A stretch of DNA of 50,666 bases, taken from NCBI GenBank assembly GCA_029250625.1, contig JAQXEX010000087.1, positions 1 to 50,666 on the forward strand, written 5' to 3'. The position numbers and the translations under genes are program-made. The notes beneath the pieces were generated by a model. That model saw only the letters and a list, made by a program, of their open reading frames with translations, was not told where the DNA came from and did no database searches. Source of the DNA: Candidatus Poseidonia sp. (GTDB lineage: Archaea; Thermoplasmatota; Poseidoniia; Poseidoniales; Poseidoniaceae). Positions 34,753 to 43,897 of the stretch are shown here, piece by piece; the first letter of the stretch is position 1; every line of letters starts with the position of its first letter.

Positions 34753-37578
34753 TCAAGCATAGACAATAGCGGGAGAAAGAGGCATTGCCGAGCCTGCTCG
34801 CTCAGTGTTGTCGTGCTCACTCTCACCTTCTACCACCACGATGGACTCCAGTCCTAAATCAGATGCTATAAATGCTGATGCTGCTTCAAGAACAGCCTTT
34901 TCGTCAAGTGATGACAGAATTACCTGACGCGATTCATCGTCCCACTTGAACACTTGAGGAAGCATTTTCTTCCCCCAGAATCCCATCATTTCGCCCTTTC
35001 GTTCTCCTTGTGCAATGGCCATTTGAGCCAGAATCGGTACGAACTGCTTGGGGTGGCCTCCTTCAGAAATGAATTCGAGTGCAGAACGAGCAATTTCTCT
35101 TTTCCACGAAGGAGAAAGGACCACCGTTGCAGATTTTGCCGGGCCACCCAGATGACGTTCTGCAATATTCTGAACCTTACGGGCTTGTTCCAAAAAATCA
35201 CGAATGTATTGCTCGCCGGCGAGGATAAGATGTTCGTCATCGGTTACGGGTGCCGGTGGTTGAAGATGGCTGCTGGCTGCAAAGGATTCACTTTGTTGCA
35301 ATCCCGCCCACCATTCTTCAGCCAAGTGTGGAGTTGATACTGAAATCATTTGCGCCCACTGCGGTAAAATTTGAGCGGCCACATCAGAATGTTCTCCGCC
35401 ACGACGAACGTACCAATTGATGTCCTTGATGACTTCATAATGGGAAAGTTCCACAGCACGGCGCAAATCGTAAGTATCCATGGCTTCAATAAATTCGAGA
35501 ACTCGACTTTTGAAGCGTGTCACCAACCAAGCATCCATTGAACTTGCATCACCCTTCCATTCGCTGAGTTGCTCAGGCATGGCTTGCAGTTGGAGCATAA
35601 CTCGGTGATTGGCTTCCAGTGCAGTATCGGACCAATCCATTCCTGCGGTTGGGTTGGCGGCAAAGAGGATGAAGAGGCGGACTGTATCTGCACCGTATAA
35701 CTCAATCATGGCTTCTGGAGAGACGGTGTTGCCGGTAGATTTGCTCATCTTGGCTGAACGTTCGGTCAATGGCTGATCGCAATGGGGGCAGAGTGACCCT
35801 GCGCGGTCGACGGTATGCGTAATGTTGCACGACGCACAATAAGGAGCTGATTTGTTGACCATCCCTTGACAGAGCAACTCATTGAACGGTTCGTCTATGC
35901 TTGTTAGACCAAGGTCTCGCAATGCTTTGGTCATGAAACGAGCGTAAATCAGGTGCATCTGGGCGTGTTCAATACCGCCGCAGTAAAAATCAACCATCAT
36001 CCACTGGTCTGCTAGAGACTTGTCAAAACAAAGTTCATCGTTGAGCGCATCGGTATAGCGCAGAAAGTACCAGGATGAATCCATGAATGTGTCCATCGTA
36101 TCCGTCTCTCTGCGAGCCTGAATCCCACAAGTTGGGCACGGGGCATGAATGAACGATTCTGATGTTTCAAGGGGGTTGCCCTGACCGAAAACAACGTCCC
36201 TTGGAAGTTCAACTGGAAGGTCTTGTTCCGGTACGGGGACGGCGCCACAGGCATCACAGTGGATGATTGGAATCGGAGTTCCCCAGTATCGCTGTCGGGA
36301 AACCAACCACGGGCGTATTTTCCAGTTAACCCTGCGCAGACCCATGTTCTGGGCTTCGAGTGCTTCGCATACCGCATCACGAGCATCTTGGCCGTACAAC
36401 CCATCAAAGCCCTCTAATGCGGAGTTCACCATCCACCCGTCTTCGACTTCAGCTGCATCCAATGGAGCATCTGCATCTCCACCTTCCTTCATCACCAAGA
36501 CCCGCTTGATTGGGATTTCAAACATTTTTGCGAAATCAAAGTCGCGTTCATCGTGACCGGGAACGGCCATGACGGCGCCTGTTCCATAGGTCGCGATGAC
36601 AAAATTTCCGAACCAAATTGGAACCTCTTCTCCAGTCAAAGGATGGATTGCAAATCGGCCAGAAAAGACTCCTTTCTTTTTGTTCATGTTCTTAATTCGG
36701 TCGAATTCAGACATGTTGACGACTTCATCGTGAAGAATCTTCCACTCCGCTTCATGTTCACTCCCTTCAACGAGTTGCTGTGAGAGCGGGTGTTCGGGTG
36801 CAAGGGTAACAAAAGTTGCTCCGAAAAGGGTGTCTGGGCGTGTAGTATACACTTCGAAGGTCAAATCGGAATCAGCCACTTGGAACGTGATGTCTGCACC
36901 TTCTGAGCGGCCCAGCCAGTCTCGTTGAAGGGACTTCACGTGGTCTGGAAATTTGATGGAATCCAAACCGTCATGCAATTCTTGTGCATAGGAAGGCGAG
37001 TCAATGAACCATTGGCTCATTCCTTTTTGCTCAACGGGACCGTTGCATCGCCAGCATCGCCCGGCTTTGACCTGCTCGTTGGCGAGGACCGTATTGCAAG
37101 ATTCACACCAATTTACCGGTGCAAATTCTTGCTTTGCTAGGCCGCTTTCAAAGAATTTTGTGAAGAACCATTGGTTCCACTTGTAATAACGCGGGTCGTG
37201 GCTCTTCAAGGTGCGACTCCAGTCGTAGGAGAATCCCATTCGCTTAATCTGCTGCGTGATGGACGCCATGTTTCGCTCGGTGATATCATGCGGATGTCCT
37301 CCTTCTGACATTGCCGCATTCTCTGCTGGCATCCCGAAGGAATCGAAACCCATTGGATAGAGTACCTCAAAGCCCATCATTCGCTTGTAACGGGCTACGG
37401 CATCGCCGATTGAGTAATTTCTCACGTGCCCCATGTGCATTTTACCAGAGGGGTAGGGATACATTTCAAGAGCATAAAATTTGGGCTTTGTTCCTGTGAG
37501 ATTCGCCTTAAACAAGTCTGCATCGGCCCATTTCTTCTGCCAGGAGACTTCGTCCACGGGAGGCATTTCACTTGACAT
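34753..37578 (-). CDS. leuS: Leucyl-tRNA synthetase, bacterial-type
   Basis: LeuRS charges tRNA-Leu and edits mischarged tRNA. The 941-residue class I enzyme shows the HIGH-equivalent HMGH in MYPYPSGKMHMGHVRNY, the zinc knuckles CESC/CWRC, LQRDWLGRSEGA, the CP1 editing block TTRPDTLFGATF with GTGAVMAVPGHDERD, and KMSKSTGN near residue 620. Motif wording and order match the bacterial LeuRS class rather than the archaeal/eukaryotic one, so horizontal acquisition is likely. The 118-bp upstream gap before the regulator gene suggests its own promoter. It is convergent with the calcium-repeat surface protein. Confidence 0.95.
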   Translation of the reverse strand: MSSEMPPVDEVSWQKKWADADLFKANLTGTKPKFYALEMYPYPSGKMHMGHVRNYSIGDAVARYKRMMGFEVLYPMGFDSFGMPAENAAMSEGGHPHDITERNMASITQQIKRMGFSYDWSRTLKSHDPRYYKWNQWFFTKFFESGLAKQEFAPVNWCESCNTVLANEQVKAGRCWRCNGPVEQKGMSQWFIDSPSYAQELHDGLDSIKFPDHVKSLQRDWLGRSEGADITFQVADSDLTFEVYTTRPDTLFGATFVTLAPEHPLSQQLVEGSEHEAEWKILHDEVVNMSEFDRIKNMNKKKGVFSGRFAIHPLTGEEVPIWFGNFVIATYGTGAVMAVPGHDERDFDFAKMFEIPIKRVLVMKEGGDADAPLDAAEVEDGWMVNSALEGFDGLYGQDARDAVCEALEAQNMGLRRVNWKIRPWLVSRQRYWGTPIPIIHCDACGAVPVPEQDLPVELPRDVVFGQGNPLETSESFIHAPCPTCGIQARRETDTMDTFMDSSWYFLRYTDALNDELCFDKSLADQWMMVDFYCGGIEHAQMHLIYARFMTKALRDLGLTSIDEPFNELLCQGMVNKSAPYCASCNITHTVDRAGSLCPHCDQPLTERSAKMSKSTGNTVSPEAMIELYGADTVRLFILFAANPTAGMDWSDTALEANHRVMLQLQAMPEQLSEWKGDASSMDAWLVTRFKSRVLEFIEAMDTYDLRRAVELSHYEVIKDINWYVRRGGEHSDVAAQILPQWAQMISVSTPHLAEEWWAGLQQSESFAASSHLQPPAPVTDDEHLILAGEQYIRDFLEQARKVQNIAERHLGGPAKSATVVLSPSWKREIARSALEFISEGGHPKQFVPILAQMAIAQGERKGEMMGFWGKKMLPQVFKWDDESRQVILSSLDEKAVLEAASAFIASDLGLESIVVVEGESEHDNTERAGSAMPLSPAIVYA

Positions 37579-37696
37579 ACGTGTTCACCGTCCACTGGAC
37601 GATTTTGGCCAGCCGCCTTCACGCTATCAATTCCCCGCTCCTTAGAAGCGAAAAGAATGGATTCATACTGAGTCCCTCAAATGCGAATGCATTGAG

Positions 37697-40261
37697 TTAA
37701 TCCTGTGAGAAATCGGTATTGGTTTCCAACAGGAAGATTGCTTCTCGAGTGAGTTTGTATCGGTTTTTGACTCCCATCTTTCGGCGTTCAACCAAACCGT
37801 ATTTTTGCAGAGTTCGGAGATGGTGGGATATCAATTGCTGGCTTTTCTCTAGCCGTTTGGCGAGTTCCGCCTGGGTTGGGAACCCTCCTAGTTGTCCGTC
37901 TTCATCCAAGAGGCTGAGGATTTTTCCTTGCAGACTGTTTGGATCCGGCGAGAGTGGAGGGACAGGGAGGTCATCGTCAATCATGTTCGGGTGGAGTTGG
38001 TTGGTAAAGGGATAAAATCGTACAAGCCGGCCATCCTTTTTCCTCCAAACGTTTTCTTCTGCCTCAAGGATTCGAAGGTGATGGGTGATTTGGCCGTTGC
38101 TCATATCCAGTGCCGCCATAAGCGCACGGAAATGACACCCTGGGTTGGCCGTTAGGTATCCCATCAGCCGTCCTCGTTGGTACCTTCCATCTGTGGTTTC
38201 GTGAGTTTTACCGAGCAAGCCGAGGAACCAAAGGCCCGCAAGGGTTGAAGGTATGCGTAGACTTTCATTTGAAGCAGCCACGATAAAGACCAACGAAAGA
38301 ATGGAAGTTGTCGCTACCACGCTCAAAGCGGTGACCACTGGAGTGGGGGTTGTTGTTGAAGCGGGAACAATCGGTTTTGTTTCTTGAGACGCCTCCTCAG
38401 CATTGGACTGAGGGGTTTGTTCCATCACAACTTCAACTATACCGACTGAAGGGGCATTAAAGTCCGCACACGATGGAGAAGAGGGTTCGGTGAGAACAAG
38501 ATAGATCCCTTGCACTTCAGAAGTTGGCTGCCATGATCCCAGTCCTCGTGCATGAGCCAAGAGATATTGTTCATCGTTGGCCGTCAAAACCCAGCATGTG
38601 CCTTGTTCGGTGAGGATGCCGCTCCAGGTCCCGGTTAATTCGAAGGTCTCACTCAACTCTACTTCGTCCTGTGCATCCAGTGAATCGTCCGTCATCGGCC
38701 AAGCAAATTCAACGCTGTGTACGAGACGAGGAGAACTCTCAATAGCGATTTCTAGAGTATACATCCCATCCAGAAGTATGGGTATTCCATCTTGAACCAT
38801 GGCCACGGGAACGGTTGAGAACGGTGTGTTATCGGAGCCTGAGGTCAACAGAAGTTTTCGCCCCGAATAATCGTTGCAAAGGGTTTGAAGCTCATGCGCA
38901 ATATCTTGGTTTTGGTCGTAAAAAGTAAGGGTGTACGTGCACGGGCTGACCATTCGCAAATACAGATCCTCGTCATCATTTTGTACGCTCAAGGTAACAT
39001 CAATCGATGTATCGTCGTTGGCTGTAATCGTTGGGATAAGAGTTTGGTCAGAGCTTGTTGCACAGGGGTTTGCTACCATGTCGGTGTAGTGAATTACTGT
39101 ACTCGTACTCAGTGCATATTGCGGCACCTCAACAACCACGGTGAAGGTTCCAGGTGAAACAAGACATCCGTTTGATTTGAAGAAGCCCCATTGAGGCAAA
39201 GGAAAGTTGAGTTGGCTGTCGGATGCAAGTTGCATTTCCAAATCAATTTCCATGCACGGGTTTTCAATCCGACTGTCAAAGACGACCGTTCCGAAGTCAT
39301 CAACAACCCACATTTCAGCCTTACAGGTAGAGGTGAATTCCAATGTTTGGTCGACACCGGTGGCACTGGTCATGTCAAGTGACATTGCAAGGACCTCACC
39401 GTGGGAATAGTCATCGAGTACACGTCCTTCTCGGTCGATGGAAAGAATCGCATCTAGACTTTGAACAGGGACTTCGTTCCATGAAACCGTGGTTGAGTAT
39501 TCAAATTCCCCGCCAGGGGTCGTGAGGGTCAAATTGGATTCGGATTGGGGTTCGACCAGCACGTTTCCGACGAACAACTGCTCCCCGGGCATGAGGAGGT
39601 CAACACCGGCAAAGCATTCCATTCCAATTGAGCGAAGGGTTCCGATTTCAACTTCCATAAAACAGGGGGCCACGGTTGAGAGGTCAATGCTCTGAGCGGT
39701 GGGGTTGTTGGCGTTCACTGAGAAAAGGGAAGGACCTGTTGAATCGGTGGTGCGGTGGTTCTTGGTTACCGTGAATACGATGTCTTCAGGAAGAGCGACC
39801 GGCGTTTGAATTCGGATGTCTTGTGTGGCGTTCAATCCAGTTGAAGGATGGTATGCTTCGACGGTGTAAAAGCCGCTTGGAAGCCATTGGTTTTGTTCGT
39901 TTTTCATGTCCCATTCCAAGGTGTTCATGGCTTTGGTTTCTCCAGCAAAGAGGTCGATTCCTCGGGAAAGTCCCCTGCATGCAATACCACCGTCGTGGAC
40001 TTGCTCACCGGTCGAGGAGTAGACGTTCAGAACAACATCACATGATGGGTCGTTGTCAAAGGAAACAGAAGGCCCCGAGTTGACAAAGGCCGTTGCTACA
40101 GATAACGGTTGATCCGGGCTGTACCATGATTGGTCAACGGGTTCGTTAAGACTCGCTTGAAGGGAAAGGTCGGTTGCGTCCGCGGAAGAAAGGCCAACGA
40201 GAAGGGAGGCAAGGAGAAGCCCTACCAAAAGAGATACGCGGCCTGTCGCCCTCTCGCCCAT
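37697..40261 (-). CDS. Membrane-bound transcription regulator: extracellular BsuPI-like domains, membrane segment, two winged helices
   Basis: An 854-residue protein. A signal/anchor (about 8-28) is followed by roughly 600 extracellular residues built from several beta-sandwich units; the first resembles the BsuPI family (LEWDMKNEQNQWLPSGFYTVEAYH region, with paired cysteines). A membrane segment lies at about 641-664, with a second weakly hydrophobic stretch after it. The cytoplasmic end has two winged-helix DNA-binding domains: about 694-750 (GCHFRALMAALDMSNGQITHH) and 767-834 (TQAELAKRLEKSQQLISHH). It looks like a one-component sensor acting on DNA from the membrane. I start at ATG 40261, just before the signal. 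It lies 55 bases after the WD40/calcium-repeat gene on the same strand. Confidence 0.82.
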   Translation of the reverse strand: MGERATGRVSLLVGLLLASLLVGLSSADATDLSLQASLNEPVDQSWYSPDQPLSVATAFVNSGPSVSFDNDPSCDVVLNVYSSTGEQVHDGGIACRGLSRGIDLFAGETKAMNTLEWDMKNEQNQWLPSGFYTVEAYHPSTGLNATQDIRIQTPVALPEDIVFTVTKNHRTTDSTGPSLFSVNANNPTAQSIDLSTVAPCFMEVEIGTLRSIGMECFAGVDLLMPGEQLFVGNVLVEPQSESNLTLTTPGGEFEYSTTVSWNEVPVQSLDAILSIDREGRVLDDYSHGEVLAMSLDMTSATGVDQTLEFTSTCKAEMWVVDDFGTVVFDSRIENPCMEIDLEMQLASDSQLNFPLPQWGFFKSNGCLVSPGTFTVVVEVPQYALSTSTVIHYTDMVANPCATSSDQTLIPTITANDDTSIDVTLSVQNDDEDLYLRMVSPCTYTLTFYDQNQDIAHELQTLCNDYSGRKLLLTSGSDNTPFSTVPVAMVQDGIPILLDGMYTLEIAIESSPRLVHSVEFAWPMTDDSLDAQDEVELSETFELTGTWSGILTEQGTCWVLTANDEQYLLAHARGLGSWQPTSEVQGIYLVLTEPSSPSCADFNAPSVGIVEVVMEQTPQSNAEEASQETKPIVPASTTTPTPVVTALSVVATTSILSLVFIVAASNESLRIPSTLAGLWFLGLLGKTHETTDGRYQRGRLMGYLTANPGCHFRALMAALDMSNGQITHHLRILEAEENVWRKKDGRLVRFYPFTNQLHPNMIDDDLPVPPLSPDPNSLQGKILSLLDEDGQLGGFPTQAELAKRLEKSQQLISHHLRTLQKYGLVERRKMGVKNRYKLTREAIFLLETNTDFSQD

Positions 40262-40316
40262 GCGAAGTGAGTGATGCTCATCCCTTGAAAGGTCAGCGGT
40301 ACATTCCATGTGTAAC

Positions 40317-43300
40317 TCAAAGCACATCGTCAAGGCTGAGCATGGTTGGAATCGCTGCTTCTTGGGCTGCTTCTTGCTGCATTTCGTATCGCTTCCACTC
40401 TGGAATTTCATCGCCTTCCCAGCCCAGTGCACGTGCTTCTGCATAATTCCCTTCTGCAAGGTAATGCTGAACCCATGCTTGCCTGCGTTCTTCTTCTTCA
40501 CCAAACGCATCTTGAACCAATTGTTCATCTCGCTTTGATTGTACTGCCTTTCGCTTTCCTGCGGTCTTGGCGAGTTGAGCTACAAAGATGAGGGCGAGCA
40601 AAAAGACAATCGCTCCACCCATCAATGTCAACGTGTCCAAGTTACCAGAAAGAAGCGATTCAGAATCATCATCGCCAGTATTGGTAATGCTCGGATCGCT
40701 CTTGATGCCACAGGTGACGACGCTGCGGGCTCCTTCAAAGATTTCAGGGTCCCAGACGCACGGGTCGTTCAAATCGGAGACTCCATCTCCGTCAGAATCA
40801 ACGCAACCGAAGACATCGATGGTTGATGTTCCCGGCTCTTTTGCGCACTCATCGGGGTGGAATGCAGCGATGGGGGTCGCATTTTCATCACTGCCTGAAG
40901 GCGTGTAAAATGTGTTGTCTCCGAAGCCATCGCCATCAAAGTCATTCCACTGCGATACTTGGAGTGGGAAGTTGTCAACACGATTGAAACTGCTGAGGTT
41001 GTCTCCCCATCCATCTCCGTCAACATCCGACCATTGACTCCCGATGTCGGGGAATGCATCTCCACTTTGATTTCGAAGAATGAGGAATGCGCCGGGGTTG
41101 TCTTGGTCCGCAACTGTCTCGTTAACAAAGGAGTAATTGTCACCGTAGCCATCACCGTCAGTGTCAATGTATTGGGCTGCATCGTTCGGGAAGGCGTCAT
41201 CAACGTCTGCATAACCATCACCGTCTGCATCCGGACATCCTTGACGGGCCATCTCATACGAACTTCCTGCAACATCTACACAGTCATCACCACTGGGTAC
41301 GTTGTCGTTATCGCCGTAGCCATCACCATCGGTATCAGCCCACTGGAAGGGGTCGTCAGGGAAGGCGTCAATTTTGTCTTCGTAGCCGTCAAGGTCAGTA
41401 TCTGGGCAGCCACGGGTTATTTCATTGTTTGATTCTCCATACTCGAACGGGCAGACGTCGCCGTCGGTACCGTCAGCATTGTCGCCGTAGCCGTCGCCAT
41501 CTTCATCGGACCATTGAGTTGCATCATTCCAAAATGCATCGCCGTTATTTCCGCCAGGGTTGTCGCCGTAGCCATCACCGTCGCTGTCCTTCCATTGACT
41601 GGTGTCGTCAGGGAAAATGTCTGCATTGGTTCCGTTCGGGTTGTCACCGCGGTTATCTCCATCACGGTCAGCCCACTGAGTTGCGTCATCGGGGAAAGGG
41701 TCCCCAGCATTGGAATAACCATCGCCATCACGGTCAGGGCAACCTATTCGGTCAATCGTTGAGGTGCCGGGGTCGGATGGGCATTCGTCCGAATTGTTTC
41801 CGGTTGCATTGCTGCCAAATCCGTCGTTGTCTTCGTCACACCACTGGGTGATATCGTTTGGAAATGCGTCTGCGCCATAACAATCGGATTTAGCAGGCCA
41901 TCCCGGCGTAGGGTCTGAATATCCATCTCCATCGGTGTCGGCACAGCCAAGGCGGTCGTAGATCGAGTCGCCCCAAGTGTACGGGCAGCCGTCGGGACGG
42001 TCACTGTTTGGATTGTCCCCGACCCAGTCGCCATCGCTGTCGAGGTATTGGCTTCGTTCAAGTGGGAATGCATCCGGCTGGTTGGCGGTTTGAAGCAAGA
42101 GTCCCGGCCAGAAACTCGGGCGTTGCGTTTCCCATGAAATGTTATCGTAATTGTCTCCGTATCCATCGCCGTCCGTATCGTTCCATTGCGTGGCTTCGTT
42201 CGGGAATGCGTCTCCAGATTGATTGAGATGTAATTGGTATTCATCAAGGTCAAAGTAGTAATTATCGCCGTATCCGTCGTTGTCGCCATCGGACCACTGC
42301 TTGACATCTGCCGGTGCCCAGTCGCCTGCATCGGACCAACCATCACCGTCACCATCTGGGCAGCCAAAGCGATCTTGGTTTGATGTTCCAAAAATGATCG
42401 GGCAAGCGTCAGGTTCATTTGCAGGCGTAGGGTTATCGCCGTATCCATCGTTGTCTGTATCGTTCCATTGGGTTCCATCGTTTGGGAAAGCGTCGACAAC
42501 ACCGTCACCTTGGTCAGTGGTATTGTATCCATCGTTATCCGCATCAATGTCTGCAAACCAATAGTAGACTCCTTCATCGTTTCGAGAATGAGCGGTTACG
42601 ATGTCTGTTCCATCGCTTGACCAACTCAAACCGGAGACTGAACCACAATTGTTACCTCCGCCCCCACTGGTACATCCGCCTGGGCGTGGTGCACTGAACG
42701 TGTCGATTAACAGCCCGACATCGCTGGAGAATACCTTGATTGATGCTCCATCGGCTTGGTAGTAGGAGTGGCTGTTAGCAACTTGTCGGCTGTCAGGAGA
42801 AAAGTCTGCGGAAAGGCAAGAGGTCGTGGTGCTTTTCTGCCAGATGCGAGACCATGATGCTCCGGTGTATTCGTACATGTCAAAACTCGCACCTGAGCCT
42901 TCCCAGGCGCCGCACATTGAGATGTAATTACCGTCAGGTGACCAATCGATATCATTGATGGCATTTGGTGGGTCGGTGATGGAATGGACTGTGGCTCTCG
43001 AGGTGATGTTGACGATGTAGTAGTTGCCGTTTCCAGCCATTGCAAGCAACTCTCCATCAGGTGAAAAGGAGGATGCGTAGAACCGGTCTTCACCGTTTGG
43101 ATTCATTCCGTTTCCAGCTTGTGTTCCATCCACTACTTTGATGAGTTTGACCTGGCCGTTCGTGCCGCCGTTGCCCGAGCGGCCAATCGAGACCGCAACG
43201 AGACTGCTGTCTGGTGAGAATTCAACATCGTTGACATAATCGCCACCACCGACGTCCACGCTGATTCCGCCGTGAACTGAAGTGAAGTTTGAATCGTAGT

Positions 43301-43790
43301 AGATGTTGATGGTATCGTCATCCAATCCAACGGCGATGTAGAGGCCATCGGGCGAGTAGGACACCGAAGTGATTTCCCCTCCGGATGAGTGCGCTGCAAC
43401 CGAACGTACGTTGGTCCAAGTGCTTGAGTTCCACTTGCGAAGGTTGCCGTTTTCGTCACCTGTGACAATGAACTCTCCTGTTGGGTTGTGGTCTACGTCG
43501 TTGTAATCATCGCTCGAAGCAGTTGTAAACTCATTTTGGTAATTTGGATTATCGGTCGTCCAGCCGTCGTTAATATCCGAGGACCCATCCCCGTCGTAGT
43601 CTGGGCAACCATCCCTGTCAACCGAAGAAGTCCCGTATGAAAACGGGCAGTCGTCAACGGTATTGTCGTAGCCGTCTCCGTCCGAGTCGGCTGCAAAAGC
43701 CATCGGTGCAAACAAGGAAGTTACGAAGAAAAGAGTAAGAAAAAGCGCCCGATTTTTCGTTGGAAAACTCTCAAACCAATTGGTAGGCAT
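40317..43790 (-). CDS. Giant surface protein: WD40 propeller, tandem calcium-binding repeats, membrane anchor
   Basis: An 1157-residue exported protein. The signal peptide ends near residue 33 (PMAFA). A first calcium-type repeat (SDGDGYDNTVDDCP) is followed by a WD40-like beta-propeller at about 90-410 (blades with SYSPDGLYIAVG, EFSPDSSLVAVS, SFSPDGELLAMAG, DWSPDGNYISMC). About 620 residues of thrombospondin-3-like repeats come next, including 12 copies of a DAFPNDxTQWxDxDGDGYGDN-type unit. A membrane helix lies at about 1068-1090. The 67-residue cytoplasmic tail is charged (EERRQAWVQHYLAEGNYAEA) and could contact a partner. It is divergent from the STAND ATPase and upstream of the membrane-bound regulator. 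Confidence 0.85.
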   Translation of the reverse strand: MPTNWFESFPTKNRALFLTLFFVTSLFAPMAFAADSDGDGYDNTVDDCPFSYGTSSVDRDGCPDYDGDGSSDINDGWTTDNPNYQNEFTTASSDDYNDVDHNPTGEFIVTGDENGNLRKWNSSTWTNVRSVAAHSSGGEITSVSYSPDGLYIAVGLDDDTINIYYDSNFTSVHGGISVDVGGGDYVNDVEFSPDSSLVAVSIGRSGNGGTNGQVKLIKVVDGTQAGNGMNPNGEDRFYASSFSPDGELLAMAGNGNYYIVNITSRATVHSITDPPNAINDIDWSPDGNYISMCGAWEGSGASFDMYEYTGASWSRIWQKSTTTSCLSADFSPDSRQVANSHSYYQADGASIKVFSSDVGLLIDTFSAPRPGGCTSGGGGNNCGSVSGLSWSSDGTDIVTAHSRNDEGVYYWFADIDADNDGYNTTDQGDGVVDAFPNDGTQWNDTDNDGYGDNPTPANEPDACPIIFGTSNQDRFGCPDGDGDGWSDAGDWAPADVKQWSDGDNDGYGDNYYFDLDEYQLHLNQSGDAFPNEATQWNDTDGDGYGDNYDNISWETQRPSFWPGLLLQTANQPDAFPLERSQYLDSDGDWVGDNPNSDRPDGCPYTWGDSIYDRLGCADTDGDGYSDPTPGWPAKSDCYGADAFPNDITQWCDEDNDGFGSNATGNNSDECPSDPGTSTIDRIGCPDRDGDGYSNAGDPFPDDATQWADRDGDNRGDNPNGTNADIFPDDTSQWKDSDGDGYGDNPGGNNGDAFWNDATQWSDEDGDGYGDNADGTDGDVCPFEYGESNNEITRGCPDTDLDGYEDKIDAFPDDPFQWADTDGDGYGDNDNVPSGDDCVDVAGSSYEMARQGCPDADGDGYADVDDAFPNDAAQYIDTDGDGYGDNYSFVNETVADQDNPGAFLILRNQSGDAFPDIGSQWSDVDGDGWGDNLSSFNRVDNFPLQVSQWNDFDGDGFGDNTFYTPSGSDENATPIAAFHPDECAKEPGTSTIDVFGCVDSDGDGVSDLNDPCVWDPEIFEGARSVVTCGIKSDPSITNTGDDDSESLLSGNLDTLTLMGGAIVFLLALIFVAQLAKTAGKRKAVQSKRDEQLVQDAFGEEEERRQAWVQHYLAEGNYAEARALGWEGDEIPEWKRYEMQQEAAQEAAIPTMLSLDDVL
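40910..42520 (-). repeat. Twelve tandem in-frame calcium-type repeats
   Basis: Within the WD40/calcium-repeat gene, a unit with consensus (D)xFPxxxxQWxDxDGDGxGDN recurs 12 times. Spacers of variable length hold additional DxDGDG motifs and paired cysteines. At DNA level this gives recurrent GTCGCCGTAGCCATC-like strings, diverged at third positions. The array is therefore an old protein repeat under selection and not a recent DNA duplication. Confidence 0.8.
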
Positions 43791-43817
43791 GGTGGTGGGA
43801 GTGATTTCAACATAAAG

Positions 43818-43848
43818 GGTTTGTTGTACTTGTGTTCAAACAACAACC
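43818..43848. promoter_or_regulatory. Imperfect inverted repeat in the STAND/surface-protein divergent spacer
   Basis: GGTTTGTTG (43818-43826) and CAACAACC (43841-43848) form an imperfect inverted repeat around a 14-base centre. It lies in the 107-bp spacer between the WD40/calcium-repeat gene (left) and the winged-helix STAND ATPase (right). An ACATAAAG stretch beside it could serve as TATA region. It may be an operator for one of the two adjacent winged-helix regulators; the pattern is the only evidence. Confidence 0.25.
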
Positions 43849-43897
43849 TGCAGAAAAACGCACAAAGTCTTGAACATGGGGGCGCCCACCCACATTC

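Noticed and set aside
40262-40528. Longer start for the membrane-bound regulator
   Set aside because: It would overlap the upstream surface-protein gene by over 200 bases and bury the signal peptide; ATG 40261 begins the signal directly.
40910-42520. Periodic GTCGCCGTAGCCATC-like strings resembling a CRISPR or minisatellite array
   Set aside because: The units are in frame, diverge at third codon positions, vary in spacing and encode calcium-binding repeats.
41744-42577. Long open frame in another phase across the calcium-repeat region
   Set aside because: Its translation is a Thr/Met/Ile low-complexity shadow of GAT/GGC-rich repeats in the real gene.
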